Source: Aptenodytes patagonicus
Lineage: Eukaryota; Chordata; Aves; Sphenisciformes; Spheniscidae
Assembly (NCBI RefSeq): GCF_965638725.1
Contig: NC_134982.1
Location: forward strand, 45,555,182-45,619,181
DNA: 64,000 nt
Direction: 5' to 3'
A program made the position numbers and the translations under genes. This document shows positions 12,790-40,457 of this stretch, one piece after another. Within the stretch, counting starts at the first letter, position 1, and the number at the start of each line of letters is the position of its first letter. A model generated the notes under the pieces. The model saw only the letters and a list, made by a program, of their open reading frames with translations, had not been told where the DNA came from and did not search any database.

Positions 12790-13525
12790 GCTCCGCCGCC
12801 TCTCTAGGGGCAGGAAACACGCACGCTTATCAAGGCCAGCCCCTCCGTCGCGCCCCCGCCCAGCCCGCGGAGCACCGATGGGAAGCGGCTCGGCAACAGG
12901 CCTCCTCCCCGCCGTCAGGCTCCGGCACAGCCCCCGCTCCCGCAGCCGGCCCTCGCTTTCTTACCGCCGCCGGGGAGGCGGCCGCGCCTCAGGCCCCGCC
13001 CCGCGCTGCCGCCGCCGCGCAGTGCGCAGGCGCGCGGGGCAGCCGGGGCGCGGCGGCGGCGGCCTGGGCCGGGTGGCGCGGCGGGACTCCCGCGTCCACG
13101 GCCCCCACGAACTTACTGAAAACACGGCCGGTGGCCGTGCCGCCGGCGGTGGCCCGCAGCCCGCCTCCTTCCGGACGTACGGCAGGGCGTAGAGAAAGGC
13201 GCCCCCCCCCCAAGGCCGGGGCCTCCCACCCAGCCGCTCCCGCGCGGGGAGGCAGCCTTCAAAGAGGAGCCCCGCGTGGGACACCCCGGTTCGGCCCGCA
13301 CGGCGGAGCCGGTCCTGAGCTGCGGGTACGGTAAGGCCGGACGCGCTGCCGGCGCCCCCCGCACACCCCCCCTCGGGGCCGGGCGGCTTTTGGCGGCAGC
13401 AGGGGAGGCGGTGCAGGGAGGGCAGGGCGGAGACCCGAGGGAGGATGCGGGCTGACCCCCAGACCCGCGGGAGCGCCTTGGCCGGCGGGAAGCCCCGCGG
13501 CGCAGCCAAAATCATGGGCGGTCAT
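12330..13525 (-). promoter_or_regulatory. QNG1: QNG1 CpG-island promoter
   Basis: Dense CpG and GC boxes (CCCCGCCCC near 12995) surround and precede the QNG1 ATG. The transcription start lies right of 12789. A 15-base C-run (12352-12366) sits about 90 bases inside intron 1 and is a G-run on the transcript. Long open frames here on both strands are GC artefacts. Confidence 0.8.
12453..12789 (-). CDS. QNG1: QNG1 exon 1
   Basis: Starts at the ATG and ends in phase 1 at the donor GTTAGT (12452-12447). GC-rich and inside the promoter CpG island. Confidence 0.93.
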
Positions 13526-14204
13526 TCTAAGAAAATCCCCCCAAATCCTGCCAAGCTGGAGCAGCGCACATGCTCAGCTTCGTGGTAAGGTTGTTTTCCA
13601 GAAGATCTGCATCACTGAAAAAGACAAAGAAAAGGCAAACAAACGAAAAACATTTGCATGGCGATACCTGGGCTTTTCTCCCCATTTGAAAAAAAAAAAA
13701 CCCACCACCAAAACCAAACCATCACCCGCAACCCCACCCTTCTGCCCATACACAAGTTGGAGGCACACGGAAAAATTCGGCACCCGTGTTCTCGTTCACG
13801 TGCGTTTTGCCCAAAACCTGTGGCTCCATGGCAGCTCTCTCCCTCTGGCTAACGTACCTTCAGCCTTCCCCAAGCCAGCGCCGGCTTCGCAGGCACGTTC
13901 AGCTGCCGAGCCGACTGCTGTCCTCCTGCCCGCAGCCCAAAAGCAAGGTGCTGGCGTTTTTTTCTTTAAAGGATTGATTAAGGCTCTTCTGCCAAGGAGG
14001 TCAGCCTCACGCACAACCTCTTAGCTCCTTGCCTTTCCCATTAAATTTTAAGAGTAGCTGCTTACTAGGACAGGAATTAGCCCACACCGTTAAAAAGGCA
14101 AAGTGAAATGTTACACAGCCCAAGGGAGAAAAAAAAACCCAAACCCAAAAAACCAGTAAAAGAATCCACACTTAGTCTGGACCCATCACATCTGTATGTG
14201 CAAC
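13526..14204. other. Spacer between HNRNPK 3' end and QNG1 promoter
   Basis: About 0.7 kb between two tandem minus-strand genes. It has an A-run followed by C/A-rich sequence near 13686-13745. No gene is seen. Confidence 0.5.
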
Positions 14205-15352
14205 ACACTTGGATTTTTAAATTTGTTTTTATTCAGGAAGTGAAATTAAAACTTGTAAACTATAAATACAAATGCCAAGGTATTACATGAGATATCCAGA
14301 GGCTTTATATTTTTTAATTTCTCACAAATAATTCCTATGGAATTCAACATACAACAGAGAAACCAAACAAGTTTAAGTTTTGCATACAATGAAAAACAAG
14401 TTACAGAGTTAGATACCGTCAATTTGCCAATTTATAAGAATTTCTACCTCATACAAATGAAAGCTCAGAAAACAACTATAATTCATTCAGTAATGGTACA
14501 GCAACTGTTGTTTCTAACAGTGTTATCTGCATTAAGCAAGCTGTCTACAACCAGGTGTACTTTACCACTGTGTACTCAGTGACATCACAAAGTTTTTAAA
14601 TATTTTATTTATATACTGTCACCAATATATATATGTACTGCAAAGAGGGCCAAACACTTGCGAAAATATCAAGTTTTACACAACATCTGCATGAATATTT
14701 TTGCATTTTTTCCCAAACAGCAAAGCAGAGTCATTTTTTTCCACACAGTTTCTTTAATTTGCCAGAAAAACCCACATAACTCCATCTATATCAAAGAAGC
14801 AGAAGAGCAAGCTGAACAGCAACTTTCATCATTTATGCATTTTCTTGTGGGGGGAAAAAAAGGGGGGTATCCATTTTAGATATTACCTTATGTATATCTT
14901 AAGAAAAATGACCACCAAGAATAGGTTCACTAAATTTATTTAAAAATCATAAAATGTTTCTTACAAAAGAGTATTACATTCTGCACACCGCTCTCAAAGG
15001 ATGCCAGGGACATGTGGACTAGCAGTACTCTCCCCCCTTCCAACAAAAATAGTGTACATAAAGCAGGGTGTTCACAACAATTACAGAAAAACATTACAGT
15101 TTACCACCAACAATGAACAAAAATATAATTCACTCTCTCTGCTGCTGCTTCAAAATTTCAATGTTAGTCTCGTGCGCCCTTTTCCCTCCCCCCATGTATT
15201 TGTAAGGAACTAAAACATTACATCTGGTGGACAGCAAAGATTCCACTACACCTCAAATGCAGAACACCTATGAAGCAGAGGAATGTTGGCTTTTTAAACA
15301 GAAGCAGATTAAAAAAAAAAGGGTGCAGGACTCCTTCAGTTCTTCACTAGTC
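14205..15352 (-). terminator. HNRNPK: HNRNPK 3'UTR with candidate poly(A) signals
   Basis: AT-rich UTR of about 1.1 kb. Minus-strand AATAAA hexamers are at 14940-14935, 14609-14604 and 14233-14228. The last is the most likely distal end, so several UTR lengths are possible. Confidence 0.6.
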
Positions 15353-32105
<16,753 letters not shown>

Positions 32106-33930
32106 TGCCTTTTTTTCTTAGGTGGGCAGGCAAAACCTGTTGAAGAATAAAAAAAGCTGGTACATCTATTTTGTGAAAAGGCAAACTGTACATCGTGCTA
32201 AAGGGAAAACGCAAAAAGAAATGCCTGCTTCTAGAACTTACCGCTATTATATATCCTTGCAGAGAAAAACTCAAGTATTCTGGGCGGGATCAAAATCCAA
32301 CAGCCTATTGCTTCAAGAGCCTATGAAAACAGCATATATCAGTTGTGACTCTGCTCACTTACAGCTCCGATTCTCACTACAGCCAAAAACCAGAGGTTTG
32401 ACCCGAATTTTTTGCTGCAAAGTTATTCTTTATAAAAGAGAAAGCATACCGAGGCCAAACACACCACTAAGAGGAGATAAAAGACAAGTCTGTAAACTTA
32501 CAGATAAACAATTACTGCCTGAATTAATAGTTTTTGGGCACATGCTAGTTTTAAGTAACCACAGTTACTAAAAATTATTTTCAGATATTTAAAGTGAACA
32601 TGCATCCAGCTCCTATTTGCAACATTACATGATACATGCCTTGGATTTACTTTTTAAAGGACACTACATGACAATCTGCTCCTGCTGTTTAGTTCTAAAC
32701 AATTTAAACTAAAAAAGTCCTATTATGGTAATTGTCAGCATTAGTTTTATAAATTCTCTACCAACATACTAGCAGGCATTTTAGCATGCCTTCCAGTCAA
32801 GTATAATAGATGAGCAAAAGACAAATTACAACTTCTTGTCACACTGGGAAAAAATCTTTTAAAAATGCCACTCTCTGTAGTTACATATAATCCTCTGCAC
32901 ACACACAACCGGCAACCTCAAAAGCAGCTGAACTTTACTATGCTTTTCTAAAATAGGAACCTTATTTGTGACCTGCTTTTGTTAAGTTCATCTCGGAATA
33001 CCAGTAAGTCACATTAGAGAGAAATCTAAACAAAAGAAGTAATTTTGCAACTTATTCTTTTCAAAAATGTGTTTCTACAGATAACAGCCAAACAACCATA
33101 TATTTCCCCCTTGTATTTTATTAATTTCTATTGCCTCAACAAATGGTAGCCACTCATTCTGGTATCCATGAAGGAAGAAAAAAAATGAGGTGCGTTTAAC
33201 TTTTTGAACATACTCTCAGCCAGCTGTTAATTTGTAATTGTTGCCCTGCTTGTACAGACTAACAGCAGGCACTGCCTTCCCAGCACACGCTGGTCTTTCC
33301 AGGCACTTAAAGTGAGCTAACGGACACACACAGATTTAATGATAGCGAAATCTCAGCCAGACGTTGCCAAAACGCTGTTATGCGGGGGAGAGTAGGGAGG
33401 GGCCGGGCAGATTTTTACACGGTTTAAATAGCCCTTTCGGACCCCGGTTATTCAATTTCCAACCATCTCAAGAATTTTAAGGCTGCAGGGAGTGAACTGT
33501 AATATACTGTTCAGGGCTTAGTCTCCCCAGCCGCGTGTATTTACCCGCCTAGCCAAGTCTCCCCTAGCCGCGTGTACATAAGGTGCTCTCAGTTACCGCG
33601 CTCCGCTGGGTAAATCGAGTTCGCGGGATTAAGTTGCCTAATGCCATGTTTTTATAAACACGGAAAGGACGAAGCGGCCACGAAAGGCGGGAGGCGGCAC
33701 TAGCTACCACGGACATAAGACAAGAGCTGGGAAACGCCGGCGCGCCTCAGCCCCGCTCCCTGCGGGGCGCAGCGGCTCTTCCCGCCCGCCTTTCTCTCCC
33801 TGCGGCCCCGGCGCACGCCGCGCCGCCAGCCGCCGGCACGGCCTCCGCTGCCCGCCCGCCGCGGCGAGCCCGGCTGGCTCCCGGGCAGGGGAGCGGCGGC
33901 GTTACATAACTCCCGCAGCCCCGGCCTCAC

Positions 33931-34010
33931 CTCCCCGGCGGCGCGGACCAGCAGAAATGGCGGCCGCTGTAATGGCGCCTGCCCGCTGCTAGGCGGAGCG
34001 GGGAGCGGAA
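33931..34010 (-). promoter_or_regulatory. HNRNPK: Candidate alternative first exon of HNRNPK
   Basis: Minus-strand GCCGCCATTTCTGCTGG is a YY1-type site (33955-33964). It is followed by a strong donor, GGGGAG|GTGAGG, with the intron starting at 33930. The exon's upstream edge is unknown. A noncoding exon here could splice to the 32136 acceptor. Confidence 0.4.
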
Positions 34011-35166
34011 AAGCCACCACCACCACGCGGTCGCAGGGAGATTTACCCCCCTGTGCCCAGGGAGACACAAAGGAGGCGCCCGGCGGTCTGAGCGCAGCGC
34101 AGCCAGCGGAGCGGGACAGGTTCACCGCCAAGGGGGCTCCGCCGCCGCCGCAACCGCCCCCGAAAGCGGCGGGCCGCGACGCGGGGCGCTCCCCAATCGG
34201 CCTCCCGCGGCCGCCTCCGCACAGGCCGCGGCCGAGAGCGCCCTCCCCTCCGCCCGCCCGCCATAATTCCCGACAACTCGCCCCGGGCACCGAGCTGCCA
34301 AGGGCGGGCGCAGAAATGCGGCGGTGGCAGCCGCTCCCCCGCCCTTAAGAGAGCACCCGCTAGCGCTGCCGGCCTCCACCGCACCGCCCCTCCGGGAGCA
34401 ACGCGGGCTGGGCCACAGGGTCCAGAGCCGCCCGCAGGGAGGGTGGCCACCCTTCCCGCCTTCCCCTCGGGGCGGGCGGGGCCCCTGGGGCCCCCAGCCG
34501 GCCACCCCGCCGCCTGAGAAGCTACCCCCAGCGCCAGCTGAGGCGGCGACACCCCGGTCTCCTCCTTCTCCACGCAGGCCTCACCCCATTCCACCGCCGA
34601 CCCTGCGGGAGCCCACGGCAGTCCCGAGGCGCGGCGGCTCCCGGGGGGGTTGAGGCCCCGGGACAGGGGAGGCGCGGGCCTCCCGCATCGCTGTGTCACG
34701 CAACGGCGCCGAGAAGGGCACGATGGCAGCTCTGCTGGCCCCAGCAAGGCCCGGCCTGGCCCGGCCCGGCCCGGCCCGGCCTGGCCTGCGCTCTCCCCCC
34801 CCCCCCGCCCCAGCGCGCGCGCAGCGCCCCCTCCTCGCCGGCCCCGGCTGCATCTCGCCGCGGGCTGCGCGTACCTGCGCCCGCCGCCGGCCCCACCAAG
34901 TACGGGAGAGAAAGGGGAGCAGCCCCCACCGCCAACGCACACATCCACCAGCGCCACCAGGCGATTGGCCTCGCCGCCTCCCCCCTGCGCGGGCCCGCCG
35001 CCACCCCATTGGGTAAGGCCGCTGCCCATCAGGGCGGGGGGCGGCCACCCGCGTCGCCCCGCCCTCCGTGAGGGCCAGGGCGAGCCAGGCCCGGCCGCCG
35101 AGAAGAGAGCAGCGCTAACCGCCATCCGCCCCGCACCGCCGCGCCGCGGCCGATTGGTCTTCTTAC

Positions 35167-35262
35167 CTGCCCGGCGGGAGCCGCGGTGGAAGCGGTGCAG
35201 GCAGCGGGGGGCGACAAGGGAGAGCGAGAGCGATCTCGGTCGTGAGAACAGAAAATGGCGTC
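35167..35262 (-). promoter_or_regulatory. HNRNPK: HNRNPK main promoter edge and noncoding exon 1
   Basis: Minus-strand CGCCATTTTCTG (YY1-type, 35260-35252 core) is followed by GTTCTCACGACCGAGATCGC. The exon ends at GCCGGGCAG|GTAAGA, with the intron starting at 35166. It resembles the known HNRNPK leader and would splice to 32136. Confidence 0.7.
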
Positions 35263-35344
35263 TGCGAAAACCCCGCCTTGTGCTCGCTGCCCGGCGCCGG
35301 GGCGGGGGGGGGGGGAGGGGAGGCGGGGCTCTCGCGATGCTTAA

Positions 35345-35483
35345 AAGCGCGCGCGACGCACGCCTCCTATTGGCTGGTAGGGCGCGCGGGGTTTTTGCGG
35401 GGCTGCGCGAGGAGGGTGGCCGCGCCCTCAACCCCCGGTGGTGGGAGCCGGGGCCGCCCCGCCGGCACCGCCTGCTTGCGCCG
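35345..35483 (+). other. RMI1: RMI1 noncoding exon 1 (3' edge defined)
   Basis: A strong donor, GCCG|GTAAGTGCG, ends the exon at 35483 just downstream of the TCTCGCGA and ATTGG elements. It would splice to the acceptor TTTTGTTCTAG ending at 37630. The 5' end is estimated. Confidence 0.6.
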
Positions 35484-35904
35484 GTAAGTGCGGGCGACTC
35501 ACCTGCGGGTCGGGTGGGGCGGGGCGGGAGGAAGGGGTTCGGCCCCGCCGAGGGTCTGCGGGGTGCGACTCCCCCGCCCCGCCTCACTTCCCCTCCCCTC
35601 AGCGCCCTTCAGGGCCCCGGCCCGCGGAGGCAGCGCCACGCGAGTGGCAGGCTGGCGCTTTACTTTGGTTAAGTAAGCGCACGGTGTCTTCCGAGTGGTG
35701 TAGCTTTGGGGAGAACTTGGAGGTAGGGTGGGTTTTCTTCGCTACAAGTTATAGTGGCAAAAACCCCCAAACCTGGTGTTTAGGTGGTGGTTAGAATAGA
35801 ATAACTGTTCTTACAGTAATTTTTGTTTTTGCTGCGCTCTGTAGAGAGGTTGAGCTCCTTGGCCATCCTTTCTAAGGGGTTAAACATGATCCAGATACAG
35901 TTAG

Positions 35905-36862
35905 GCAGCATAATATCTCTTCACTATTTTTATCAACGATCTGGATGCAGGATTTGAATGCACCATTAGCGAGTTTGCTGATGATACCAAACTGGGAGGT
36001 GCTGTTGACTCTCTTTGAGGGACAAGAGGCCTTGCAGAGGGATCTAGATGGATTGGAGCATTGGGCAATGATTAATAGGATGCAATTTAACAAGTCCAAA
36101 TGCCAGATTCTGCACCTGGGATGGAGTAACGCCAGGCACAAGTATAAATTGGGATTGGAGTGGCTGGAGAGCAGCCCTGCAGAAAGGGGTCTGGGGGTGC
36201 TGTCGACAGCAGGCTCAGTATGAGCCAGCAGTGTGCCCTGGCAGCCAAGAGGGCAAACCGCATCCTGGGGTGCATCAAACACAGCGTAACCAGCCGGTCA
36301 AAAGAGGTGATTATCCCGCTGTATTCAGCGTTGGTGCGGCCTCACCTTGAGCACTGTGTGCAGTTCTGGGCCCCACAATTTAAGAAGGATGTGAAGGTCC
36401 TTGAATGTGTCCAGAGGAGGGCAACAAAGCTGGTGGAAGGGCTGGAAGGCATGTCCTGTGAGGAGCGGCTGAGGTTTGTCTAGTTTGGAGCAAAGGAGGC
36501 TGAGGGGCGACCTCATTGCTCTCTACAGCTTCCTGAGGAGGGGAAGTGGAGAGGGAGGTGCTGATCTCTTCTCCCTGGGATCCAGTGACAGGGCGCGTGG
36601 GAATGGTTCAAAGCTGCGCCAGGGGACGTTTAGACTGGACATTAGGAAGCATTTCTTTACTGAGAGGCTGGTCAAACCCTGGAACAGGCTTCCTCAAGAG
36701 GTGGTCAATGCCTGAAGCCTGTCAGTGTTTAAGAGGCATTTGGACAATGCCCTTAATTAAGAACATGCTTTAACTTTCGGTCAGCCCTGAATTGGTCAGG
36801 CAGTTGGACTACGTGATCGTTGTGGGTCCCTTCCAACTGTAATATAATATAATATTCTATAT
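35905..36862 (+). mobile_element. CR1 LINE 3' fragment in RMI1 intron 1
   Basis: Opens in the RT region (ATCAACGATCTGGATGCAGG, FADD-type ...EFADDTKLG). Continues through [16 protein letters not shown] and ends with GGTCCCTTCCAACTGTAATATAATATTCTATA. Frameshifted in several places, so a dead copy. Same strand as RMI1. Confidence 0.92.
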
Positions 36863-37658
36863 GTGCATAGCTACTGCCTAAACTAACAAGAAGCTAGAGC
36901 TTATTAGCTACTGATGTTCCTGAGATGATGACTGCCAAGATTTGGTGCTATTGCAGCCAAACCCTGGACTGGGTCTCTAGATAACAATGTAATGTTTCAA
37001 GCTAGCTTTCTGTTGTCGGGTAAAAAGCTTTCATCCAGTTACAGTGTAAAAGTCACCCCTGTGATACAAGTACTGAGAGGTCCCAGCCTGCTTATGTTGT
37101 AGATGGGGTCTCTCACTTCTCTTTATACTGGTGCTGATGAAATGGGCAAATAACTTCTCGGGTCAATTTCTAAAGTAAACTGGTTGTTAACAGCAGCACC
37201 CACAGAAATAAAACCAAAAAAAATAGAGGACATATATATAACAACCTACTTCTGGGTTTGTTTTTTTTTTCATCCATTTGCTTTCCATCCATAACAAAAG
37301 GATTTCGGTTGTATGTCTCTAACTAAATCAACAGAAAAGGAGAAGTCGCCAAGCAGGGTTGCTTGTAGAAGTCTCCATACTTTCCTGATACTCCATGATG
37401 AGTAAACTGCACATACTTTTTGTGCTGATTGAAACTTTAAATATTGGAAATGCATGTTTATATTTAGTATCTGTAGAAGTGTTTTTAATTTAAATTGCTT
37501 CTCTGTTGTCACACTTAGAATAGCAGAACTTTGAATTGAGAGCAAATTTCTATGTATTATGAGCGAGAGACTTGTCATAACTTCAGCTGTTGTCAGAAGA
37601 GTAAATATGTCTTTTTGGGTTTTGTTCTAGGGAATTCACTCTCTTAACTTAAAAGAAA

Positions 37659-39542
37659 ATGTCTACATCTAACATTGCAGCAAGAGTGGAAACTTGGCTT
37701 TCATCGACGTGGCACATTAAAGTTCCTTTGACATGGCTGGAAGCATGTATTAGTTGGATCCAGGAAGAAAATAGTGGTAGTAACTTAAGTCAAGCTCAGA
37801 TTAACAGGCAGGTATTTGAACAATGGCTTCTTACTGATCTAAGAGATTTGGAATATCCCATTTTGCCTGACTGCATCTTAGATGCTCCCAAAGGAGAGTT
37901 GTCAGGCTTCTACTCTATACAGATTGATTCACTGGTTGATGTTAGCCAGCCAGCATATGCCCAGTTGCAGAAGCTAAGAGGGAAAAATACTGTAAATGAA
38001 GAAGTAACAGCCAGTACTCAGGCATTCCAGAAGCCTTGGGAAGCAAAGTCTACTCGAATGCTCATGCTGCAACTAACTGATGGGATACATCAAATTCAGG
38101 GCATGGAGTATCAACCAGTGTCTGTCCTCCACAGTAATCTGCCTCCTGGAACAAAAATCACTGTACAGGGTAATATTGCATATCGTCTTGGAGTCCTTCT
38201 GCTTAAACCAGAAAATGTGAAACTGTTGGGGGGTGAAGTGGATGCTCTTCTGGAGGAGTATTCTCAGGAAAGGGTCCTTGCTAGATTAATTGGAGAAACT
38301 GAAAACCCTAATGCTGTTGGACAAGCTGGTCACGACCAAATTGTTTCAAGACCTATGGATGAATTAGAACAAACTCTAGGCCCCTCGGATGAAGAACTTT
38401 TAGCCAGTCTCGATGAAAATAATGAATTTACTTTAAACAACGAAACATCTTTAGAAAGCGGATACTGCAGTAGAAGTAACAATTTCAGTACAGCCTCAGG
38501 TTCACTGGCTGCACACAATGGAAATGTTTTGCTACGGAAATCTGGAAGTCCTTTGCCTCATTCAGATGAACAAGTTACACCTCCCATAGAATATGTTGAT
38601 GGCTTTTTAAATGACTTTCCTTTAGAAGATGACTTTCTTCTGGAAGAAGAGATGCAAAGAGAGCTGGAAGAAGTGCCGCCAGTGGTCATGAACAGAAACG
38701 TAGGTTTAATTACTGAGAGACTTCCACATATATCTACAAGCTCCTACAATTCATCTTTAAATGGCACTTGTGAAAAAGATGATGTGAATGTAAGAGATAA
38801 GCCTGCAGAAGCTACCAGCAAGCAAAAGACTTTTGGAAGAACAGTATTTGATGGAGATGGAAATAGTATGAGTAACTTTTCACAGCACAAGTGTGTACAT
38901 CAGACCTGCAGTTCTGCACATTTTTCTTTGGAAAACCCTCCTGAAGAAAGGCAGAATGATACAGACCTAGATGAGAGCAGATGTAAATCCCAGCACACTT
39001 CTGACAGCAGGCTGTTAAATGAGGATCCTGTATTTTTCTCAAAAACGGATCCAGAAGCAGATCAGCAGAAGCATGATTCACAGACCTTTCCTTGCAGAGC
39101 AGTAGAGCCACATTTAGATTTAGATTCTCCACCTTTCACATATATTTCCCTTCTCCTTGCAAAAAAACCAGAAACTGTTACAATTCTTAAAGTTAAGTGT
39201 TTTCTTGTTACTCTCACCGGAAACCTCACAAGCAGCAATGGATCCTGGGGTATAAAGGCAAAAATTTCTGATGGTTCAGCTTATCTTGAAGTAGATTTTG
39301 CTGATGATATTCTAACAAGTTTGATTGGCTTTTCAGTGCCTGAAATGAATAGGCTGAAAAAGGATCCAGCTTTACATCTGAAGCTTAAGGATGGTTTAGA
39401 GAAATGTCAAAAACAACTGATAGATCTCTGTTGTTTGATGACTATAGAGTTTAATCCACTTCAGTCTAAAGCCACTGTATTAATTCTCCAGGATGCTGAT
39501 AAAAGGCATCTAGAACAGTTGAAGAAACGTTTGAATAAATAA
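37659..39542 (+). CDS. RMI1: RMI1, RecQ-mediated genome instability protein 1
   Basis: An OB-fold scaffold of the BLM-TOP3A-RMI1-RMI2 dissolvasome, which resolves double Holliday junctions without crossover. It stimulates TOP3A and, through its C-terminal OB fold, binds RMI2. The whole 627-codon ORF sits in one exon, as in mammals (about 625 residues), after an acceptor at 37630. The N-terminal DUF1767 helices include [16 protein letters not shown], and OB1 follows (about 70-215: [40 protein letters not shown]). A low-complexity acidic/serine linker covers about 220-470. The C-terminal OB2 (about 480-627) has [12 protein letters not shown] and ends ...[10 protein letters not shown]. It starts at the first ATG after the acceptor. 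No damage seen. Confidence 0.96.
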   Translation: MSTSNIAARVETWLSSTWHIKVPLTWLEACISWIQEENSGSNLSQAQINRQVFEQWLLTDLRDLEYPILPDCILDAPKGELSGFYSIQIDSLVDVSQPAYAQLQKLRGKNTVNEEVTASTQAFQKPWEAKSTRMLMLQLTDGIHQIQGMEYQPVSVLHSNLPPGTKITVQGNIAYRLGVLLLKPENVKLLGGEVDALLEEYSQERVLARLIGETENPNAVGQAGHDQIVSRPMDELEQTLGPSDEELLASLDENNEFTLNNETSLESGYCSRSNNFSTASGSLAAHNGNVLLRKSGSPLPHSDEQVTPPIEYVDGFLNDFPLEDDFLLEEEMQRELEEVPPVVMNRNVGLITERLPHISTSSYNSSLNGTCEKDDVNVRDKPAEATSKQKTFGRTVFDGDGNSMSNFSQHKCVHQTCSSAHFSLENPPEERQNDTDLDESRCKSQHTSDSRLLNEDPVFFSKTDPEADQQKHDSQTFPCRAVEPHLDLDSPPFTYISLLLAKKPETVTILKVKCFLVTLTGNLTSSNGSWGIKAKISDGSAYLEVDFADDILTSLIGFSVPEMNRLKKDPALHLKLKDGLEKCQKQLIDLCCLMTIEFNPLQSKATVLILQDADKRHLEQLKKRLNK

Positions 39543-40457
39543 TGTGTGCAAACTTGCAGACTGTATATTAGGAAACATTTAAGTCAGATTTCCCCTGAAG
39601 GACTGTTGAAAGTTAAATTTTAAAGTTAAGTGGTATGTCTTTTCCTCTTATCAGGAAAAATAATGGAAAAGTGAGAGGAAGAGATGACTTGTTGGAGTGA
39701 AACTTAGCAGTTTGGTTTTTGTGGTGATAGTATTGAAACAAGCTTTCAAATATTTCTGTCTCGATTTAAAATACTCATGTATCATTTTCATTCTGCAAAA
39801 TCCCCCGTGTCCTTGACTGGTGATCTGGAGTAGCAGAATTAGTCAGGAAATGGATAACAACGAACAAACCATCTTGTTGTTATACTTTTTCAAGGATGAT
39901 TACTTACCTGATTTTTAGTAGGTAGCTATAGGAGACTATCAGTCTTTTCCTGGAGGAAAGCAGTTGAATAAATTTAAACAAAGAATTATTGTTTAAATGC
40001 AGTTACTTCTGACTGTACCAACCTGAAAACTCAAATACATATTCAGTGTGCAAGAACCTGAAGTGTAGAGAAATGAAAGATTTTCTTCTAAATGTTTGGG
40101 GGGGGGGGGGGGGAACTGCCAACCCTATCCATAAATGAGATAAAAAGCTGTATAATTTTAAAAATTAAACCAAAAAAAAGCGCCAAATATTTTTAAATCT
40201 TTTATTAACAGAAAAGAATTATTATAACATATGGGGAATCTATTTGTTGTCATGTTAATGTTAATCATTGCTAATAGTTTTGAACCCACAGGCATCCTTA
40301 CTCATTAACTCTTACGATTACTTGTCTAACCTTTTCACAGCGTAGTCAAATACTTGTGCTACAAACCTGTTGTATATTTAATGTTGGTCTTAATTTTGAT
40401 TTTTTTTTTTTATTTCTCCTTTTAGAATGTATAAAATAAATATATTAAAGTTTTCAT
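39543..40457 (+). terminator. RMI1: RMI1 3'UTR and poly(A) signal
   Basis: AATAAA at 40435-40440 is the best distal signal. An upstream AATAAA lies near 39966. A 16-base G-run (40098-40113) lies within the UTR. Confidence 0.6.

Larger units (their letters stand above)
33680..35655. promoter_or_regulatory. CpG island, HNRNPK/RMI1 bidirectional promoter
   Basis: About 2 kb of dense CpG between divergent genes. It contains ATTGG (inverted CCAAT, NF-Y type) at 34964, 35008, 35153 and 35369, a TCTCGCGA motif at 35330-35337, and several GC boxes. The HNRNPK and RMI1 starts lie within about 100-200 bases of each other near 35.26-35.4 kb. Very long open frames here (up to 514 codons) reflect GC content. 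Confidence 0.8.

Noticed and set aside
12961-13515. Long open frames around the QNG1 promoter (184 codons minus; 225 codons plus at 12515-13192)
   Set aside because: GC-island artefacts. The plus frame is antisense to the QNG1 first exon and neither shows a domain.
32122-32571. A 149-codon plus-strand frame
   Set aside because: It starts within the HNRNPK exon 2 region in antisense and has no recognisable motif.
34043-35587. A 514-codon minus-strand open frame and a 340-codon plus-strand frame (34650-35672) in the CpG island
   Set aside because: Extreme GC content removes stops in most frames. Composition is P/R/G/A low complexity, frames overlap on both strands, and they run across the HNRNPK leader donor.
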